From: Salinicoccus carnicancri Crm
Lineage (GTDB): Bacteria; Bacillota; Bacilli; Staphylococcales; Salinicoccaceae
Reading direction: 5' to 3'
Assembly (NCBI RefSeq): GCF_000330705.1
Contig: NZ_ANAM01000008.1
Location: 1 to 64,000, forward strand
DNA length: 64,000 nt
The position numbers and the translations under genes are program-made. Position 1 is the first letter of the stretch, and each line of letters opens with the position of its first letter. Positions 9,173-18,549 of this stretch are shown piece after piece. A model generated the notes under the pieces. It worked only from the letters and a program-made list of their open reading frames with translations. It did not search any database and had not been told where the DNA came from.

Positions 9173-10043
9173 GGATCTGAAGCAGTATATTGAAAAGTCT
9201 GAAAACCTTATACTGGAACATCTCCGCGGGGGTAATATCTCAGACGTCATACAGAAGTCCAGTACCTACTCAGTGGAGGCGGGGGGCAAGCGCTTTCGGC
9301 CATATCTGGTCTTTGCCACATTGGAGTCATTCGGTGTCGACCCGGCAGAGGGTCTGTCTGCCGCCGCAGCTGTTGAAATGATCCATACCTATTCGCTGAT
9401 ACACGACGATCTTCCAGCCATGGATGATGATGACTACAGGCGCGGCAAGCCGACAAACCATAAAGTGTACGGGGAGGCTGCCGCAATTCTGGCGGGTGAT
9501 AATCTCCTCACTGAGAGCTTCAATATCCTTGCACAGGATGAAACCCTTGATGCCGGTATCCGCATCCGGCTCGTACAGGCCTTCTCGGCTGCTGCGGGGC
9601 AGACCGGCATGATCGGAGGACAGATGCTGGACATCGAAGCCGAAGGGAAAGATATAACGATGGATGAACTTGTCCTGATCCATCGCCATAAAACCGGCAG
9701 ACTCATCAGTGCGCCGATAGAATCTGCGGCAATAATCGCAGGGGCGGATGATGACACGAAGGCGCTCCTTTTGCGGTTCGCGGAATACCTGGGCATATTG
9801 TTCCAGATACGGGATGACATCCTTGATGTTGAAGGGGATATGTCCAAAACCGGTAAACTTTCAGGAAGCGATGCAAGAAAAGGGAAAGTTACATATGTGA
9901 GTGCATATGGTCTAAGCGGCGCAAAGGAACAGCTGGACTTATTGAAGGTTGAAGCCGACGGAATCCTTGAATCACTCTCTTCAAAACTTGATACCAGGAA
10001 ACTTTACAGTGTACTTGAAATGTTTGCGGTCAGAGAACAGTGA
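9165..10043 (+). CDS. ispA: Farnesyl diphosphate synthase (geranyltranstransferase)
   Basis: 292 aa short-chain trans-prenyltransferase making C15 farnesyl diphosphate from IPP and DMAPP. The first Asp-rich motif is [17 protein letters not shown] (about 84-100). The second is [12 protein letters not shown] (about 214-225). GGKRFRPYL carries IPP-binding Lys/Arg. ATG 9165 has GAAGGA eight bases upstream; the ATG six bases earlier is less well placed. Supplies HepST further along the window. Followed by a terminator. Confidence 0.93.
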   Translation: MNKDLKQYIEKSENLILEHLRGGNISDVIQKSSTYSVEAGGKRFRPYLVFATLESFGVDPAEGLSAAAAVEMIHTYSLIHDDLPAMDDDDYRRGKPTNHKVYGEAAAILAGDNLLTESFNILAQDETLDAGIRIRLVQAFSAAAGQTGMIGGQMLDIEAEGKDITMDELVLIHRHKTGRLISAPIESAAIIAGADDDTKALLLRFAEYLGILFQIRDDILDVEGDMSKTGKLSGSDARKGKVTYVSAYGLSGAKEQLDLLKVEADGILESLSSKLDTRKLYSVLEMFAVREQ

Positions 10044-10080
10044 TAATTCATAATATTGAATTATCATTTTTTGTTTTTTA
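10042..10080 (+). terminator. ispA terminator
   Basis: Stem GATAATTCA / TGAATTATC around TAATAT, then a long T-rich tail. The first arm overlaps the ispA stop codon. Confidence 0.85.
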
Positions 10081-10094
10081 GTATTCTTCAATAG

Positions 10095-10103
10095 TGGTAT
10101 AAT
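10095..10103 (+). promoter_or_regulatory. Extended -10 promoter for dxs
   Basis: TGGTATAAT (TGnTATAAT) lies 31 bases before the dxs ATG and directly after the ispA terminator. Confidence 0.6.
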
Positions 10104-10134
10104 TGGCATTAGTAAATTCAAAGGTGGTTGCTAT

Positions 10135-12027
10135 ATGAACCTGTATAGTATAGAAAATCCATCATTTTTGAAAGGTAAAAGTGATGAAGAACTGAAAGAA
10201 CTGGCGCAGGACATTCGGGAATTCCTGATTCAATCATGTTCCGAGACAGGCGGTCACATCGGCGCTAATCTCGGAGTGGTGGAACTGTCGATTGCACTGC
10301 ATAAGTATTTTGATTCCCCGTCTGACAAATTCCTGTTCGACGTCGGGCACCAGGCATATATTCATAAAATTCTGACCGGACGCATCAGTGAATTTGATAC
10401 GCTGAGACAATACAAGGGACTGTGCGGATTCCCTAAAATGCGTGAATCAGAACATGACGTGTGGGAAGCCGGCCATTCATCCACTTCGCTTTCGGCAGCA
10501 ATGGGTATGGCGAAAGCCCGGGATATCCAGGGCGGGGCCCATCACATCGTCCCGGTGATCGGTGATGGTGCTCTGACAGGCGGCATGGCCCTCGAGGCAC
10601 TGAATCACATCGGTTCCGACCGGACGAACATGACAATCATACTCAATGATAACGAGATGAGTATAGCACCGAATGTGGGTGCCATGCATAATATGCTGGG
10701 CAGAATGCGCACGAATACACAGTATAACCGCGTGAAACATGATGTCGAAGATTTTATCAACCGTCTTCCGCAGGTCGGGTCGAAACTCAGAGATATGGCC
10801 GACCGGATCAAAGACAGCATGAAATATCTTGTGGTCAACGGCATATTCTTCGAAGAACTCGGCATAAAGTACATCGGTCCGGTTGATGGACATGACTTTG
10901 AGGATCTTGCACAGGCCATCAAATCCTCCAAGGATTACGATGGACCCGTCGTTGTGCATGTCATTACGAAAAAAGGCAAGGGATATCATCCCGCAGAAGC
11001 GGATAAACTCGGCAAATGGCATGGCCTCGGACCGTATAAGATCGATACCGGTGAAGTCCTCGGCAGCAAGACGACGCCCTCATGGAGTGAATTCATGTCA
11101 AATACGATACTTGAGTATGCCAAAGAGGATAGAAGCATCGTAGCACTGACACCGGCGATGCCGGTAGGCAGCAAACTGACAAAATTCCAGAATGAACTGC
11201 CGGATCAGTTCTTTGATGTAGGAATAGCCGAACAGCATGCATTAACCATGGCCGGAGGTATGGCGGCGAGCGGCATGCGGCCATACCTTGCAATCTATTC
11301 AACATTCCTGCAACGCGGATACGACCAGCTGCTCCATGACGTTGACAGGCAGAACCTGAATGTACTGATCGGCATTGACCGCAGCGGGCTGGTAGGAGCG
11401 GATGGGGAAACGCACCAGGGTGTGTTTGATATCAGTTTCATTTCTCCCCTTCCCAATATCGTACTCATGATGCCTAAAGATGAGGTCGAAGCGTCCCAGA
11501 TGATTGATCTGTCTCTCAGGCATGAAGGTCCGGCCGCCATACGTTATCCTAGGGGTAATGTAAAAGGCCTGGATATTGGTGAACAGAGAGAACCGCTCAA
11601 ACTGGGAGAATGGGAGGAGGTCGTTGCCGGTGACGATATGGCGATCATTTCCTTCGGCCCGACCCTTGATCTTGCCATCGACGCTTCCGCGGCACTCAAG
11701 AAAGGCGGGGTTGATGCAAGAGTGATCAATGCGAGGTTCATAAAGCCCCTCGATGAAAAGATGCTGCTTGGGCTTGGTGCCAGCAGCATGCCGCTCGTCA
11801 CAGTCGAGGAATCGATGCTCGCCGGCGGACTCGGCAGCATGATTGCATCATTCATGGCAGATCACCATTTCACCAATCCTTTAAAACGTATCGGCATAGA
11901 CGGCGAATATGTCGAGCATGGTGATGTGAACAAACTGCTTGAAGATCTCGGCATATCGACAGCGAATATCATACTGCAGTCCAAAACCCTGATGGAGCAG
12001 ACAGATGAAAAAGAAATTAAGAATTGA
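10135..12027 (+). CDS. dxs: 1-deoxy-D-xylulose-5-phosphate synthase
   Basis: 630 aa, full length. Thiamine-diphosphate enzyme joining pyruvate and glyceraldehyde 3-phosphate, first step of the MEP isoprenoid route. In order: [20 protein letters not shown], the ThDP motif [15 protein letters not shown] (about 143-157), the transketolase pyrimidine domain with [18 protein letters not shown] (catalytic Glu, about 360-380) and the C-terminal [14 protein letters not shown]. Having dxs suggests MEP-based isoprenoid synthesis rather than the mevalonate route of S. aureus. ATG follows AAAGGTGG. Overlaps tlyA by 23 bases. Confidence 0.96.
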   Translation: MNLYSIENPSFLKGKSDEELKELAQDIREFLIQSCSETGGHIGANLGVVELSIALHKYFDSPSDKFLFDVGHQAYIHKILTGRISEFDTLRQYKGLCGFPKMRESEHDVWEAGHSSTSLSAAMGMAKARDIQGGAHHIVPVIGDGALTGGMALEALNHIGSDRTNMTIILNDNEMSIAPNVGAMHNMLGRMRTNTQYNRVKHDVEDFINRLPQVGSKLRDMADRIKDSMKYLVVNGIFFEELGIKYIGPVDGHDFEDLAQAIKSSKDYDGPVVVHVITKKGKGYHPAEADKLGKWHGLGPYKIDTGEVLGSKTTPSWSEFMSNTILEYAKEDRSIVALTPAMPVGSKLTKFQNELPDQFFDVGIAEQHALTMAGGMAASGMRPYLAIYSTFLQRGYDQLLHDVDRQNLNVLIGIDRSGLVGADGETHQGVFDISFISPLPNIVLMMPKDEVEASQMIDLSLRHEGPAAIRYPRGNVKGLDIGEQREPLKLGEWEEVVAGDDMAIISFGPTLDLAIDASAALKKGGVDARVINARFIKPLDEKMLLGLGASSMPLVTVEESMLAGGLGSMIASFMADHHFTNPLKRIGIDGEYVEHGDVNKLLEDLGISTANIILQSKTLMEQTDEKEIKN

Positions 12028-12796
12028 TGAATATGTCCATCAGGAATTCAGTTTCGGTTCACTGGAGGATGTAAGAAGAATCATTATGGCGGGAAAAGTG
12101 CTGAATAATGATGCTCCTGTCTACAAGCCGTCGGAAATGATTGATCCCCAAAAAGCAGATGTCCGCTTCAAAAATATCCGTCCCTTCGTTTCCAGGGGCG
12201 GGATAAAACTTAAACGGGCACTGGAATCCTTCGACCTGGATATTGAGGGCAGCGTGGTCGCTGACATAGGGAGTTCCACAGGCGGATTCACCGACTGTGC
12301 GCTGAAAAACGGGGCAGTGCGTGTCTACGCCATCGATGTAGGCACAAATCAGCTGGACTACAGACTCCGTATCGATGGAAGGGTCACTGTTATGGAACAG
12401 ACAAACTTCAAAGGAACAGTGGAAACAGACTTCGATGTACCGCCCGGAGTATTCACCATAGATGTCTCATTTACATCCATCGTTCCCATACTCCGCCATA
12501 TTGTGGATTTATTCAATCATGAATATGATATCGTTGCACTCATCAAACCGCAGTTCGAGTCGTACCTGGAAGAGCGGGAAGAAGACGGCATCATCCATTC
12601 TCTGAAGACGCATGCAGCAGTCATCAAAAGAGTGATGGACGAGTGCACTTCTCTCGGACTCACCCCTCTGACCCTGGAACGCTCACCGATAACTGGCGGG
12701 AAGGGCAATATTGAATATTTATTGCATCTGAATCACGGGAGGCACCAAGCTGTATCCATTGATGAAAGAGGCATTCAGTCGATTGTTTACGGCTGA
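12005..12796 (+). CDS. tlyA: TlyA family rRNA 2'-O-methyltransferase (YqxC)
   Basis: 263 aa. An N-terminal S4 RNA-binding domain ([20 protein letters not shown], about 5-60) is joined to an FtsJ-like SAM methyltransferase domain with the KDKE-type motif I region [20 protein letters not shown] (about 83-102) and [17 protein letters not shown]. Mycobacterial TlyA methylates 16S C1409 and 23S C1920 and is also studied as a haemolysin; the target here is not proven. Sits between dxs and argR as in Bacillus. Start lies inside dxs. Confidence 0.92.
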   Translation: MKKKLRIDEYVHQEFSFGSLEDVRRIIMAGKVLNNDAPVYKPSEMIDPQKADVRFKNIRPFVSRGGIKLKRALESFDLDIEGSVVADIGSSTGGFTDCALKNGAVRVYAIDVGTNQLDYRLRIDGRVTVMEQTNFKGTVETDFDVPPGVFTIDVSFTSIVPILRHIVDLFNHEYDIVALIKPQFESYLEEREEDGIIHSLKTHAAVIKRVMDECTSLGLTPLTLERSPITGGKGNIEYLLHLNHGRHQAVSIDERGIQSIVYG

Positions 12797-12809
12797 GTGC
12801 TCTTTTTTG

Positions 12810-12855
12810 TGTTATATTCATAAGCTTTATGATATTATATGAATAAATATACAAA
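12810..12855 (+). promoter_or_regulatory. Candidate ARG boxes upstream of argR
   Basis: 12838-12855 reads TATGAATAAATATACAAA and matches 14 of 18 positions of the Gram-positive ARG box as I remember it (CATGAATAAAAATKCAAK). A second half-like site in inverse orientation, CTTATGAATATAACA read on the minus strand, lies at 12810-12824. Together they suggest autoregulation of argR by arginine (inference). Confidence 0.5.
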
Positions 12856-12876
12856 GGGAATCTAGGAGGACAGCCC

Positions 12877-13329
12877 ATGTCAAACAAGTCAATCAGACAG
12901 ATAAAAATCAGGGAAATCATCACAAACGGAAAAGTTGAAACACAGGAAGACCTGGTGGAAAAACTGAATGAATACAATTTCAACGTCACACAGGCGACGG
13001 TTTCGCGGGATATAAAGGAACTGCAGCTCATCAAAGTCCCTACGCCAAGCGGTTCCTATATATACAGCATGCCCAAGGATCGGAAATTCCACCCGCTGGA
13101 AAAACTCGGCAGATATCTGATGGACAGTTTCGTGAAGCTGGATTATACCGGTAATCTTCTTGTACTCAAAACACTGCCGGGCAATGCCCAGTCAATCGGT
13201 GCAATAATCGACCAGCTGGAGTGGGAAGAAGTCGTCGGCACCATATGTGGCGATGATACATGTCTTCTGATATGCAGGGACGAAGAGGCACAGCTGCAAA
13301 TCAAGGACCGAATCTTTAATCTGATCTAA
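12877..13329 (+). CDS. argR: Arginine repressor ArgR/AhrC
   Basis: 150 aa. Hexameric arginine-responsive regulator. The N-terminal winged helix ([43 protein letters not shown]) spans about 5-70. The C-terminal domain ends with [15 protein letters not shown], whose GDDT motif binds arginine and drives hexamer formation. The ATG follows AGGAGG. In B. subtilis ahrC lies between yqxC and recN, as here. Candidate operators overlap its upstream region. Confidence 0.95.
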   Translation: MSNKSIRQIKIREIITNGKVETQEDLVEKLNEYNFNVTQATVSRDIKELQLIKVPTPSGSYIYSMPKDRKFHPLEKLGRYLMDSFVKLDYTGNLLVLKTLPGNAQSIGAIIDQLEWEEVVGTICGDDTCLLICRDEEAQLQIKDRIFNLI

Positions 13330-13343
13330 TTGGAGTGGTAGCT

Positions 13344-15005
13344 TTGCTTGTACGCCTGAATATAAAGAACTTTGCAGTTCTTAAAAATATCGAACTTGAA
13401 TTTAACAATGGCCTGACAGTCATTTCCGGTGAATCAGGGGCGGGAAAATCCATGATCATTGAAGCGGTCCGCTATCTGCATGGAAAACGGGCTTCTGTGG
13501 AGGATATAAGGTTTGAAACTGAAGGTGCTGTAATCGAAGGGGTTTTCGATTTCCCGGAATCGTCTAAAGTGAGAAAACTCCTGGCTGAAAATGATATCCC
13601 CGAAGAGGAGCTTTATATCGTCCGCCGGGAAATCATGCAGAACAGGAAGAGCATCATCAAGATCAATTCCCGCATGATTACCTTGGGTGCCCTGAGGGAA
13701 ATCATGAACGAAGTGATAAGCATCCATTCACAGTCGTCGCAGAGTGGAGATCTGGAGTCCGGCATGCACATTGTATATCTTGACCGGTTCATCGGAATCG
13801 ATGAAGAGGAAAAGTTCCTGCAGTATAAAGAGTGCTACAGAAAATTCAGGGAGCTTGAGACACGCATCCACGATCTGGAATACAAAGACCGTAACCGCAT
13901 GCAGCAGCTGGAACTTTACAGGCATCAGTACGATGAGCTGTCCTCCATGGATCTGGTCCAGGGGGAAGAGGAGCAGCTGGAGGAGGAGATCAGTTACTTC
14001 AATAACTACGAAAAGATTCATGATGCACTCTCCATCATGCGTTCCCAGCTCGATTCCGAGTATTCTCCGCAGGTCATGCTGTATGAAATTCATAAATCAA
14101 TCGAAACCATGGGCAGGTTCGATGATTCCTACACTGATTTTACAGAAACAATCCTTGGAGCGTATCATCTCCTGAATGAGCTCGACAGCAAGGTGGCAGG
14201 TGATTTGTCTAATGTGGATTACGACGAAGAGGCCTATAACGAAAAGCAGATGAGACTTTCCTCCCTGAATAACCTGAAGCGGAAGTACAACAGGAACATA
14301 GAGGAACTTATCGGACTCCGGGAATCCCTTAATGAGGATATCATGCAGCTTGAAAATATTGCCCAGTCCTTCGAAAAGCTGGAACAGGAAAGAGCCGCTG
14401 CACTGGCTGAAATGGAGAAACTGGCAAGCTTCCTTCAGAATTACAGGGTGGAACGCAAGCATTTCCTTGAAACCCGGATCAAAAAAGAACTTCAGGATCT
14501 TGATATGCCGGATGCGGACTTTGAGATCGAAGTCAAAGAGGGGACATTCGACCAGAGAGGATACTCTGATGTCGGATTCCTTTTCTCACCTAACAAGGGT
14601 GAACCGTTGAAATACATGAACAGCATCGCCTCAGGTGGTGAAATCTCCCGGGTGATGCTCGCTGTCAGAACAATTTTCACAGAATTCGACAGACACTCCC
14701 TGTTGATCCTGGACGAGATAGATACAGGTGTCAGCGGCGTTGTGGCCACGAAGATGTCAGCAAAGATGAAACTTCTGTCCAAAGCCAGGCAGGTCCTGGT
14801 CATATCGCATCTGCCGCAGGCTGCCGCTATTGCCGACAGCCATCTGTATGTCACCAAAAAGACGGCCGATGAACGCACGGTATCAACAGCCGGGTATCTC
14901 AACCAGAAGGGGCATATATATGAAATAGCGCGGATGATGAGCGGCTCCGATGTGACAGAAGCAGCACTTGAAAATGCAAAAACCCTCATCAAAGAACAAA
15001 AATAA
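13344..15005 (+). CDS. recN: DNA repair ATPase RecN
   Basis: 553 aa SMC-like protein recruited to double-strand breaks. N-terminal head RLNIKNFAVLKNIELEF with Walker A GESGAGKS (about 31-38). A long coiled coil (about 150-360) is followed by the C-terminal head with signature ASGGEISRVMLAVRTIF and Walker B LLILDEIDTGVSG. The TTG start at 13344 aligns with the usual MLxxLxIKNFA N-terminus and has TGGAG five to six bases upstream. Its stop codon is inside the bidirectional terminator. Confidence 0.95.
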   Translation: MLVRLNIKNFAVLKNIELEFNNGLTVISGESGAGKSMIIEAVRYLHGKRASVEDIRFETEGAVIEGVFDFPESSKVRKLLAENDIPEEELYIVRREIMQNRKSIIKINSRMITLGALREIMNEVISIHSQSSQSGDLESGMHIVYLDRFIGIDEEEKFLQYKECYRKFRELETRIHDLEYKDRNRMQQLELYRHQYDELSSMDLVQGEEEQLEEEISYFNNYEKIHDALSIMRSQLDSEYSPQVMLYEIHKSIETMGRFDDSYTDFTETILGAYHLLNELDSKVAGDLSNVDYDEEAYNEKQMRLSSLNNLKRKYNRNIEELIGLRESLNEDIMQLENIAQSFEKLEQERAAALAEMEKLASFLQNYRVERKHFLETRIKKELQDLDMPDADFEIEVKEGTFDQRGYSDVGFLFSPNKGEPLKYMNSIASGGEISRVMLAVRTIFTEFDRHSLLILDEIDTGVSGVVATKMSAKMKLLSKARQVLVISHLPQAAAIADSHLYVTKKTADERTVSTAGYLNQKGHIYEIARMMSGSDVTEAALENAKTLIKEQK

Positions 15006-15031
15006 GAGGCGGAGCTCCGCCTCTTATTTTT
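14998..15031. terminator. Bidirectional terminator between recN and yqzF
   Basis: Perfect 34-bp palindrome, arms AAAAATAAGAGGCGGAG / CTCCGCCTCTTATTTTT. Both converging stop codons (recN 15003-15005 and yqzF 15024-15026) are embedded in its arms. Confidence 0.93.
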
Positions 15032-15290
15032 GTCTGGGTGTCCTCTTTCTTTTAGTCTGTTCCGAGAAACGCCCCTGTACTCTTTTGTTCTTCCTCTCAC
15101 GGTGGAGCACATAACCGCCGATGAACCATACACCGAATATCGTCAGACCGAGACCCACGAGAAACTGGATGACTGTGAGCGTGAAGGGATCATTCACGAC
15201 TCCGAACATGCTGTCCCTCATATATTTTATGCCCAGACCTGCGAGGAAAACCGGTACAACCAGTATTATCAAAGCAATCATTTTTTTCAT
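15024..15290 (-). CDS. yqzF: DUF2627 (YqzF) membrane protein
   Basis: 88 aa. Two membrane segments (about 4-22 and 38-61) with GIKYMRDSMFGV between them and a basic tail (YVLHRERKNKRVQGRF). It matches the YqzF/DUF2627 pattern I remember, and yqzF also sits beside the bkd cluster in B. subtilis. Here it is on the opposite strand to bkd, converging on recN. ATG 15290 follows GGGTGA. Function unknown. Confidence 0.85.
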   Translation of the reverse strand: MKKMIALIILVVPVFLAGLGIKYMRDSMFGVVNDPFTLTVIQFLVGLGLTIFGVWFIGGYVLHRERKNKRVQGRFSEQTKRKRTPRQK

Positions 15291-15365
15291 CGAATCACCC
15301 GGGTTTCATAGATAATACACATTATACATGAAGGGAACACCAGTTTAAAATAACCTATTCTTTAA

Positions 15366-15380
15366 AAACTTCAGAATATT
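15366..15380 (+). promoter_or_regulatory. Candidate CodY box upstream of the bkd operon
   Basis: AAACTTCAGAATATT matches 12 of 15 positions of the CodY consensus AATTTTCWGAAAATT. It lies about 40 bp upstream of the bkd -10. CodY is activated by branched-chain amino acids and GTP, which fits control of a branched-chain degradation operon. The match is by eye only. Confidence 0.5.
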
Positions 15381-15421
15381 CCATGTTTGGTTAAAATCAT
15401 GTATTTTGAGTATGGGAGATG

Positions 15422-15427
15422 TATAAT
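15422..15427 (+). promoter_or_regulatory. -10 element of the bkd operon promoter
   Basis: TATAAT, 25 bases before the ptb ATG. No good -35 is seen at 16-18 bp. There is no sigma-54 -24/-12 (GG/GC) element, unlike the B. subtilis bkd promoter. Confidence 0.5.
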
Positions 15428-15451
15428 AAAGTGTACAGGGGAGGTAGCATA

Positions 15452-16345
15452 ATGAAATTTGATGAAATATTCGTAGAGTACAAAGATGAAATGGCAACGC
15501 TTTCAATATGTAAGGCGGCTGACATGGATGTACTCCAACCTGTTCTTCGTCTCTATAAGGAAACGGATATGAGATTTCATCTTGTCGATGACAGGACAAG
15601 GCTTGAAGAAATGCTCAGAACATTTGATGAAGGACTCGTTGATGATGGCCGTGTGACCATCCATCATTCTGCAAATGATGAGGAGGCAGCAGCAATTGCT
15701 GTGGGGCTCACCGCAGAAGGTAAAGCCGATATTCTCATGAAGGGGCTGATTTCAACCTCGACAATACTGAAAGAAGTACTGAACAAATCCCATGGGCTCA
15801 TCAGCGGGGGATTGCTGAGCCATACTGCTTTATTCGATCTTCCGAACTACCATAAGGCAATCCTTCTCAGTGACGCGGCTATGAATATTGCACCGGACAG
15901 GGAACAGAAGATGGCAATCATTCAGAACACTGCCGGCTGTGCCCGGAAACTTGGGATGACAAGGCCGAAAATTGCCCTTTTATCAGCAGTTGAGAAGGTG
16001 AACAGTAAAATCCCTTCCACTACTGATGCTGAAGCCATTGTAAAAGCGAGCAGGGAGAGTGAACCGGAAATTCTGATAGACGGTCCTCTGCAGTATGACC
16101 TCGCAGTATCGAAAAAGGCCGCTGAACATAAAAACATGGCATCTGAAGTTGCCGGGGATGCGGATATACTTATCGTCCATAATATTGATGCCGGTAATGT
16201 CCTGTATAAGTCGCTGGTTTATTCAGCAGGGGCAAAAGTGGCATCCGTTATTACTGGCGCATCTGTACCGATAGTATTAACATCAAGGGCAGACAGTGCA
16301 GAGGACAAATATAATTCAATCAGACTTGCGATGAAGATTTCATAA
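15452..16345 (+). CDS. ptb: Phosphate butyryltransferase / branched-chain acyl phosphotransferase
   Basis: 297 aa, PTA/PTB fold. Converts (iso)butyryl- or isovaleryl-CoA plus phosphate to the acyl phosphate, feeding the Buk kinase. Visible blocks: ADILMKGLISTSTILKEVLN, LSHTALFDLP, LLSDAAMNIAPDREQK and the C-terminal GASVPIVLTSRADSAEDKYNSI. ATG 15452 follows GGGGAGG; earlier in-frame starts lack an SD. First gene of a seven-gene operon ordered as in B. subtilis (yqiS), but no bkdR activator precedes it. Confidence 0.93.
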   Translation: MKFDEIFVEYKDEMATLSICKAADMDVLQPVLRLYKETDMRFHLVDDRTRLEEMLRTFDEGLVDDGRVTIHHSANDEEAAAIAVGLTAEGKADILMKGLISTSTILKEVLNKSHGLISGGLLSHTALFDLPNYHKAILLSDAAMNIAPDREQKMAIIQNTAGCARKLGMTRPKIALLSAVEKVNSKIPSTTDAEAIVKASRESEPEILIDGPLQYDLAVSKKAAEHKNMASEVAGDADILIVHNIDAGNVLYKSLVYSAGAKVASVITGASVPIVLTSRADSAEDKYNSIRLAMKIS

Positions 16346-16369
16346 AATTAATCAACGGGAGTGCTTATA

Positions 16370-17464
16370 ATGATATTTGAAAAAATGGTGGAACAAGATT
16401 ATGAACAGCTGATTTTCTGTCACGATGAGGCAAGTGGACTCAAAGCGATCATCTGTATACACGATACAACACTCGGACCGGCTCTCGGCGGCTGCAGAAT
16501 GTGGAATTATGAAACCGAAGAGGAAGCAATCGAGGATGTACTGCGCCTGGCGCGCGGTATGACATACAAGAATGCGGCGGCGGGTCTCAATCTGGGCGGC
16601 GGTAAGACTGTGGTCATCGGTGATGCCAAAAAAGATAAATCCGAAGCATTTTTCAGGGCTCTGGGCAGATATGTAAACAGCCTGAATGGCAGATACATCA
16701 CTGCGGAGGATGTGGGAACGACTGTGGCCGACATGGACCTGATCTATCAGGAGACACCTTACGTCTGTGGCATGAGTGAATCCTACGGCACCGGCGGAAA
16801 CCCAAGCCCAATGACTGCATTTGGTGTGTATATGGCTATGAAGAGGACCGCCAAAGAGGCATTCGGTGATGATTCACTTAAAGGGAAGACGATAGCAGTA
16901 CAGGGTGTGGGGAACGTTTCTTACAGCCTCTGCCGCCATCTGCATGAAGAAGGTGCGGATCTTGTCGTTACAGACATAAGCCAGGATGCAATCGACAGAG
17001 CTGTAAACGACTTCGGAGCCAAAGCGGTAGACATCGAAAAAATCTATGATGTCGAGGCGGACATCTTCGCCCCATGCGCACTCGGCGGCATCCTGAATGA
17101 TGAAACGATACCAGCCCTGAAAGCAAAGGCGGTGTGCGGCAGTGCAAACAACCAACTCCTTGAAGATGACAGACACGGTGAAATGCTCAAAGAGCGCGGT
17201 ATCGTCTATGCACCGGATTATGTAGTCAACTGCGGCGGCGTCATCAATGTGGCGGATGAACTCCAGGGATACAACAAAGAGCGGGCCAAAACCAAAGTGC
17301 AGGGCATCTACGATCAGATGGATAAGATCTTCAATATTGCCACACGTGACGGTGTGACACCGGCAGTAGCGGCGGACAGACTTGCAGAAGAGCGGATCGA
17401 CAGTATGATGCGGGTCAGGAGCACATTTTCACAAAATGAAATCACCACCCTCAGCAGGAGGTAG
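16370..17464 (+). CDS. bcd: Leucine (branched-chain amino acid) dehydrogenase
   Basis: 364 aa, NAD-dependent. Deaminates Leu/Val/Ile to 2-oxoacids, the step before the Bkd complex. Substrate region [23 protein letters not shown], catalytic Lys in [12 protein letters not shown] (about 80), Rossmann motif [19 protein letters not shown] (about 180) and [11 protein letters not shown] 16370 follows GGGAGTG at about six bases; the upstream GTG at 16361 is part of that SD. Second gene of the bkd operon. Confidence 0.95.
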   Translation: MIFEKMVEQDYEQLIFCHDEASGLKAIICIHDTTLGPALGGCRMWNYETEEEAIEDVLRLARGMTYKNAAAGLNLGGGKTVVIGDAKKDKSEAFFRALGRYVNSLNGRYITAEDVGTTVADMDLIYQETPYVCGMSESYGTGGNPSPMTAFGVYMAMKRTAKEAFGDDSLKGKTIAVQGVGNVSYSLCRHLHEEGADLVVTDISQDAIDRAVNDFGAKAVDIEKIYDVEADIFAPCALGGILNDETIPALKAKAVCGSANNQLLEDDRHGEMLKERGIVYAPDYVVNCGGVINVADELQGYNKERAKTKVQGIYDQMDKIFNIATRDGVTPAVAADRLAEERIDSMMRVRSTFSQNEITTLSRR

Positions 17465-17473
17465 CCGTCACTG

Positions 17474-18544
17474 ATGCAATATAATATTCTCGTTCTCAAT
17501 CTTGGAAGTACATCGACCAAGGTTGCAATCTACAATAACCTGATAAGCATTGCAGAAGATACTCTCAGCCATCCGGCAGAGGAAACAATGAAACCCATGA
17601 CACAGCAGATTGAATACCGCCTCAATGCCATACTCTCCTTTCTGACAGAGCAGAAGTTCGACCCTTCATCCATCGATATAGTCAGCGCACGCGGCGGCAC
17701 CCTGAGGCCGATCGAGGGCGGTACTTATAATATCAGCCCTCAGATGGTTTCGGACTTATCGGAAAGCACTTACGGCAGGCATGCTTCCAATATGAGCGGC
17801 CTCATAGCCGACAGATTCCGTAAAAAATACGGCTGCGAAGCAGTAATCACCGACCCCGTGGTCGTCGATGAACTCATTGATGAAGTGCGGATGACCGGCC
17901 TGAAAGGCATAGAACGCAGATCCATCTTCCATGCGCTCAACCAGAAAGCGGTGGCAAGAAAGTATGCAGAATCTGTGAATAAAGAATACGGGGACATAAA
18001 TGTTATCATATGCCATATGGGCGGGGGCATAACTGCCGGTGCACATCAAAAGGGCAGAGTAATCGATGTGAATGACGGACTTTCCGGCGAAGGGCCGATG
18101 AGCCCGAACAGGACCGGTTCCCTTCCCAATGGTGCGTTCGCTAAATATATCATCGACAACAGTCTGGATTATGATGCTGCTTACGAAGTCATCACCAAAG
18201 AAGGAGGCTTCATCTCCCTCGCAGGTACCCAGGATGCATTGGAACTTGAGAACAGGGCGCTTGGCGGGGACAGCATGGCGATTTCAATCTATGAAGCGAT
18301 GGCAGTGCAGATAGCCAAGGAAATCGGTTCCCGGGCGGCAATCCTGAAAGGTGAGGCCGAACAGATCATCTTTACCGGCGGACTCGCCTACAGCAAGTAT
18401 CTGATCGATCTTATCCGGCCATACATCTCGTTCATCGCACCGATTACCGTCTATCCCGGAGAGGAAGAAATGTCGGCGCTGGCTGAAGGCGCATACCGTG
18501 TGATGAGCGGCGAGGAAAGCGTGAAGACTTATGAACAGGAGTGA
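17474..18544 (+). CDS. buk: Butyrate kinase (branched-chain fatty acid kinase)
   Basis: 356 aa ASKHA-fold kinase making ATP from (iso)butyryl phosphate and ADP. Phosphate-1 motif NLGSTSTKVAIYNN (9-22), IFHALNQKAVARKYAE, HMGGGITAGAHQKGRVIDVNDG split over about 180-203, and IIFTGGLAYSKYLID near the C-terminus. ATG follows GGAGG within the bcd stop region. With ptb it turns branched acyl-CoA into acid plus ATP. Confidence 0.95.
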   Translation: MQYNILVLNLGSTSTKVAIYNNLISIAEDTLSHPAEETMKPMTQQIEYRLNAILSFLTEQKFDPSSIDIVSARGGTLRPIEGGTYNISPQMVSDLSESTYGRHASNMSGLIADRFRKKYGCEAVITDPVVVDELIDEVRMTGLKGIERRSIFHALNQKAVARKYAESVNKEYGDINVIICHMGGGITAGAHQKGRVIDVNDGLSGEGPMSPNRTGSLPNGAFAKYIIDNSLDYDAAYEVITKEGGFISLAGTQDALELENRALGGDSMAISIYEAMAVQIAKEIGSRAAILKGEAEQIIFTGGLAYSKYLIDLIRPYISFIAPITVYPGEEEMSALAEGAYRVMSGEESVKTYEQE

Positions 18545-18549
18545 AAAGA

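Noticed and set aside
10477-11022. 181-codon minus-strand frame opposite dxs
   Set aside because: Antisense of a conserved gene at moderate GC; His/Cys-rich composition typical of shadows, no SD.
13434-14462. Several minus-strand frames over recN
   Set aside because: All are shadows of the recN coding sequence; none has a plausible start site or domain.
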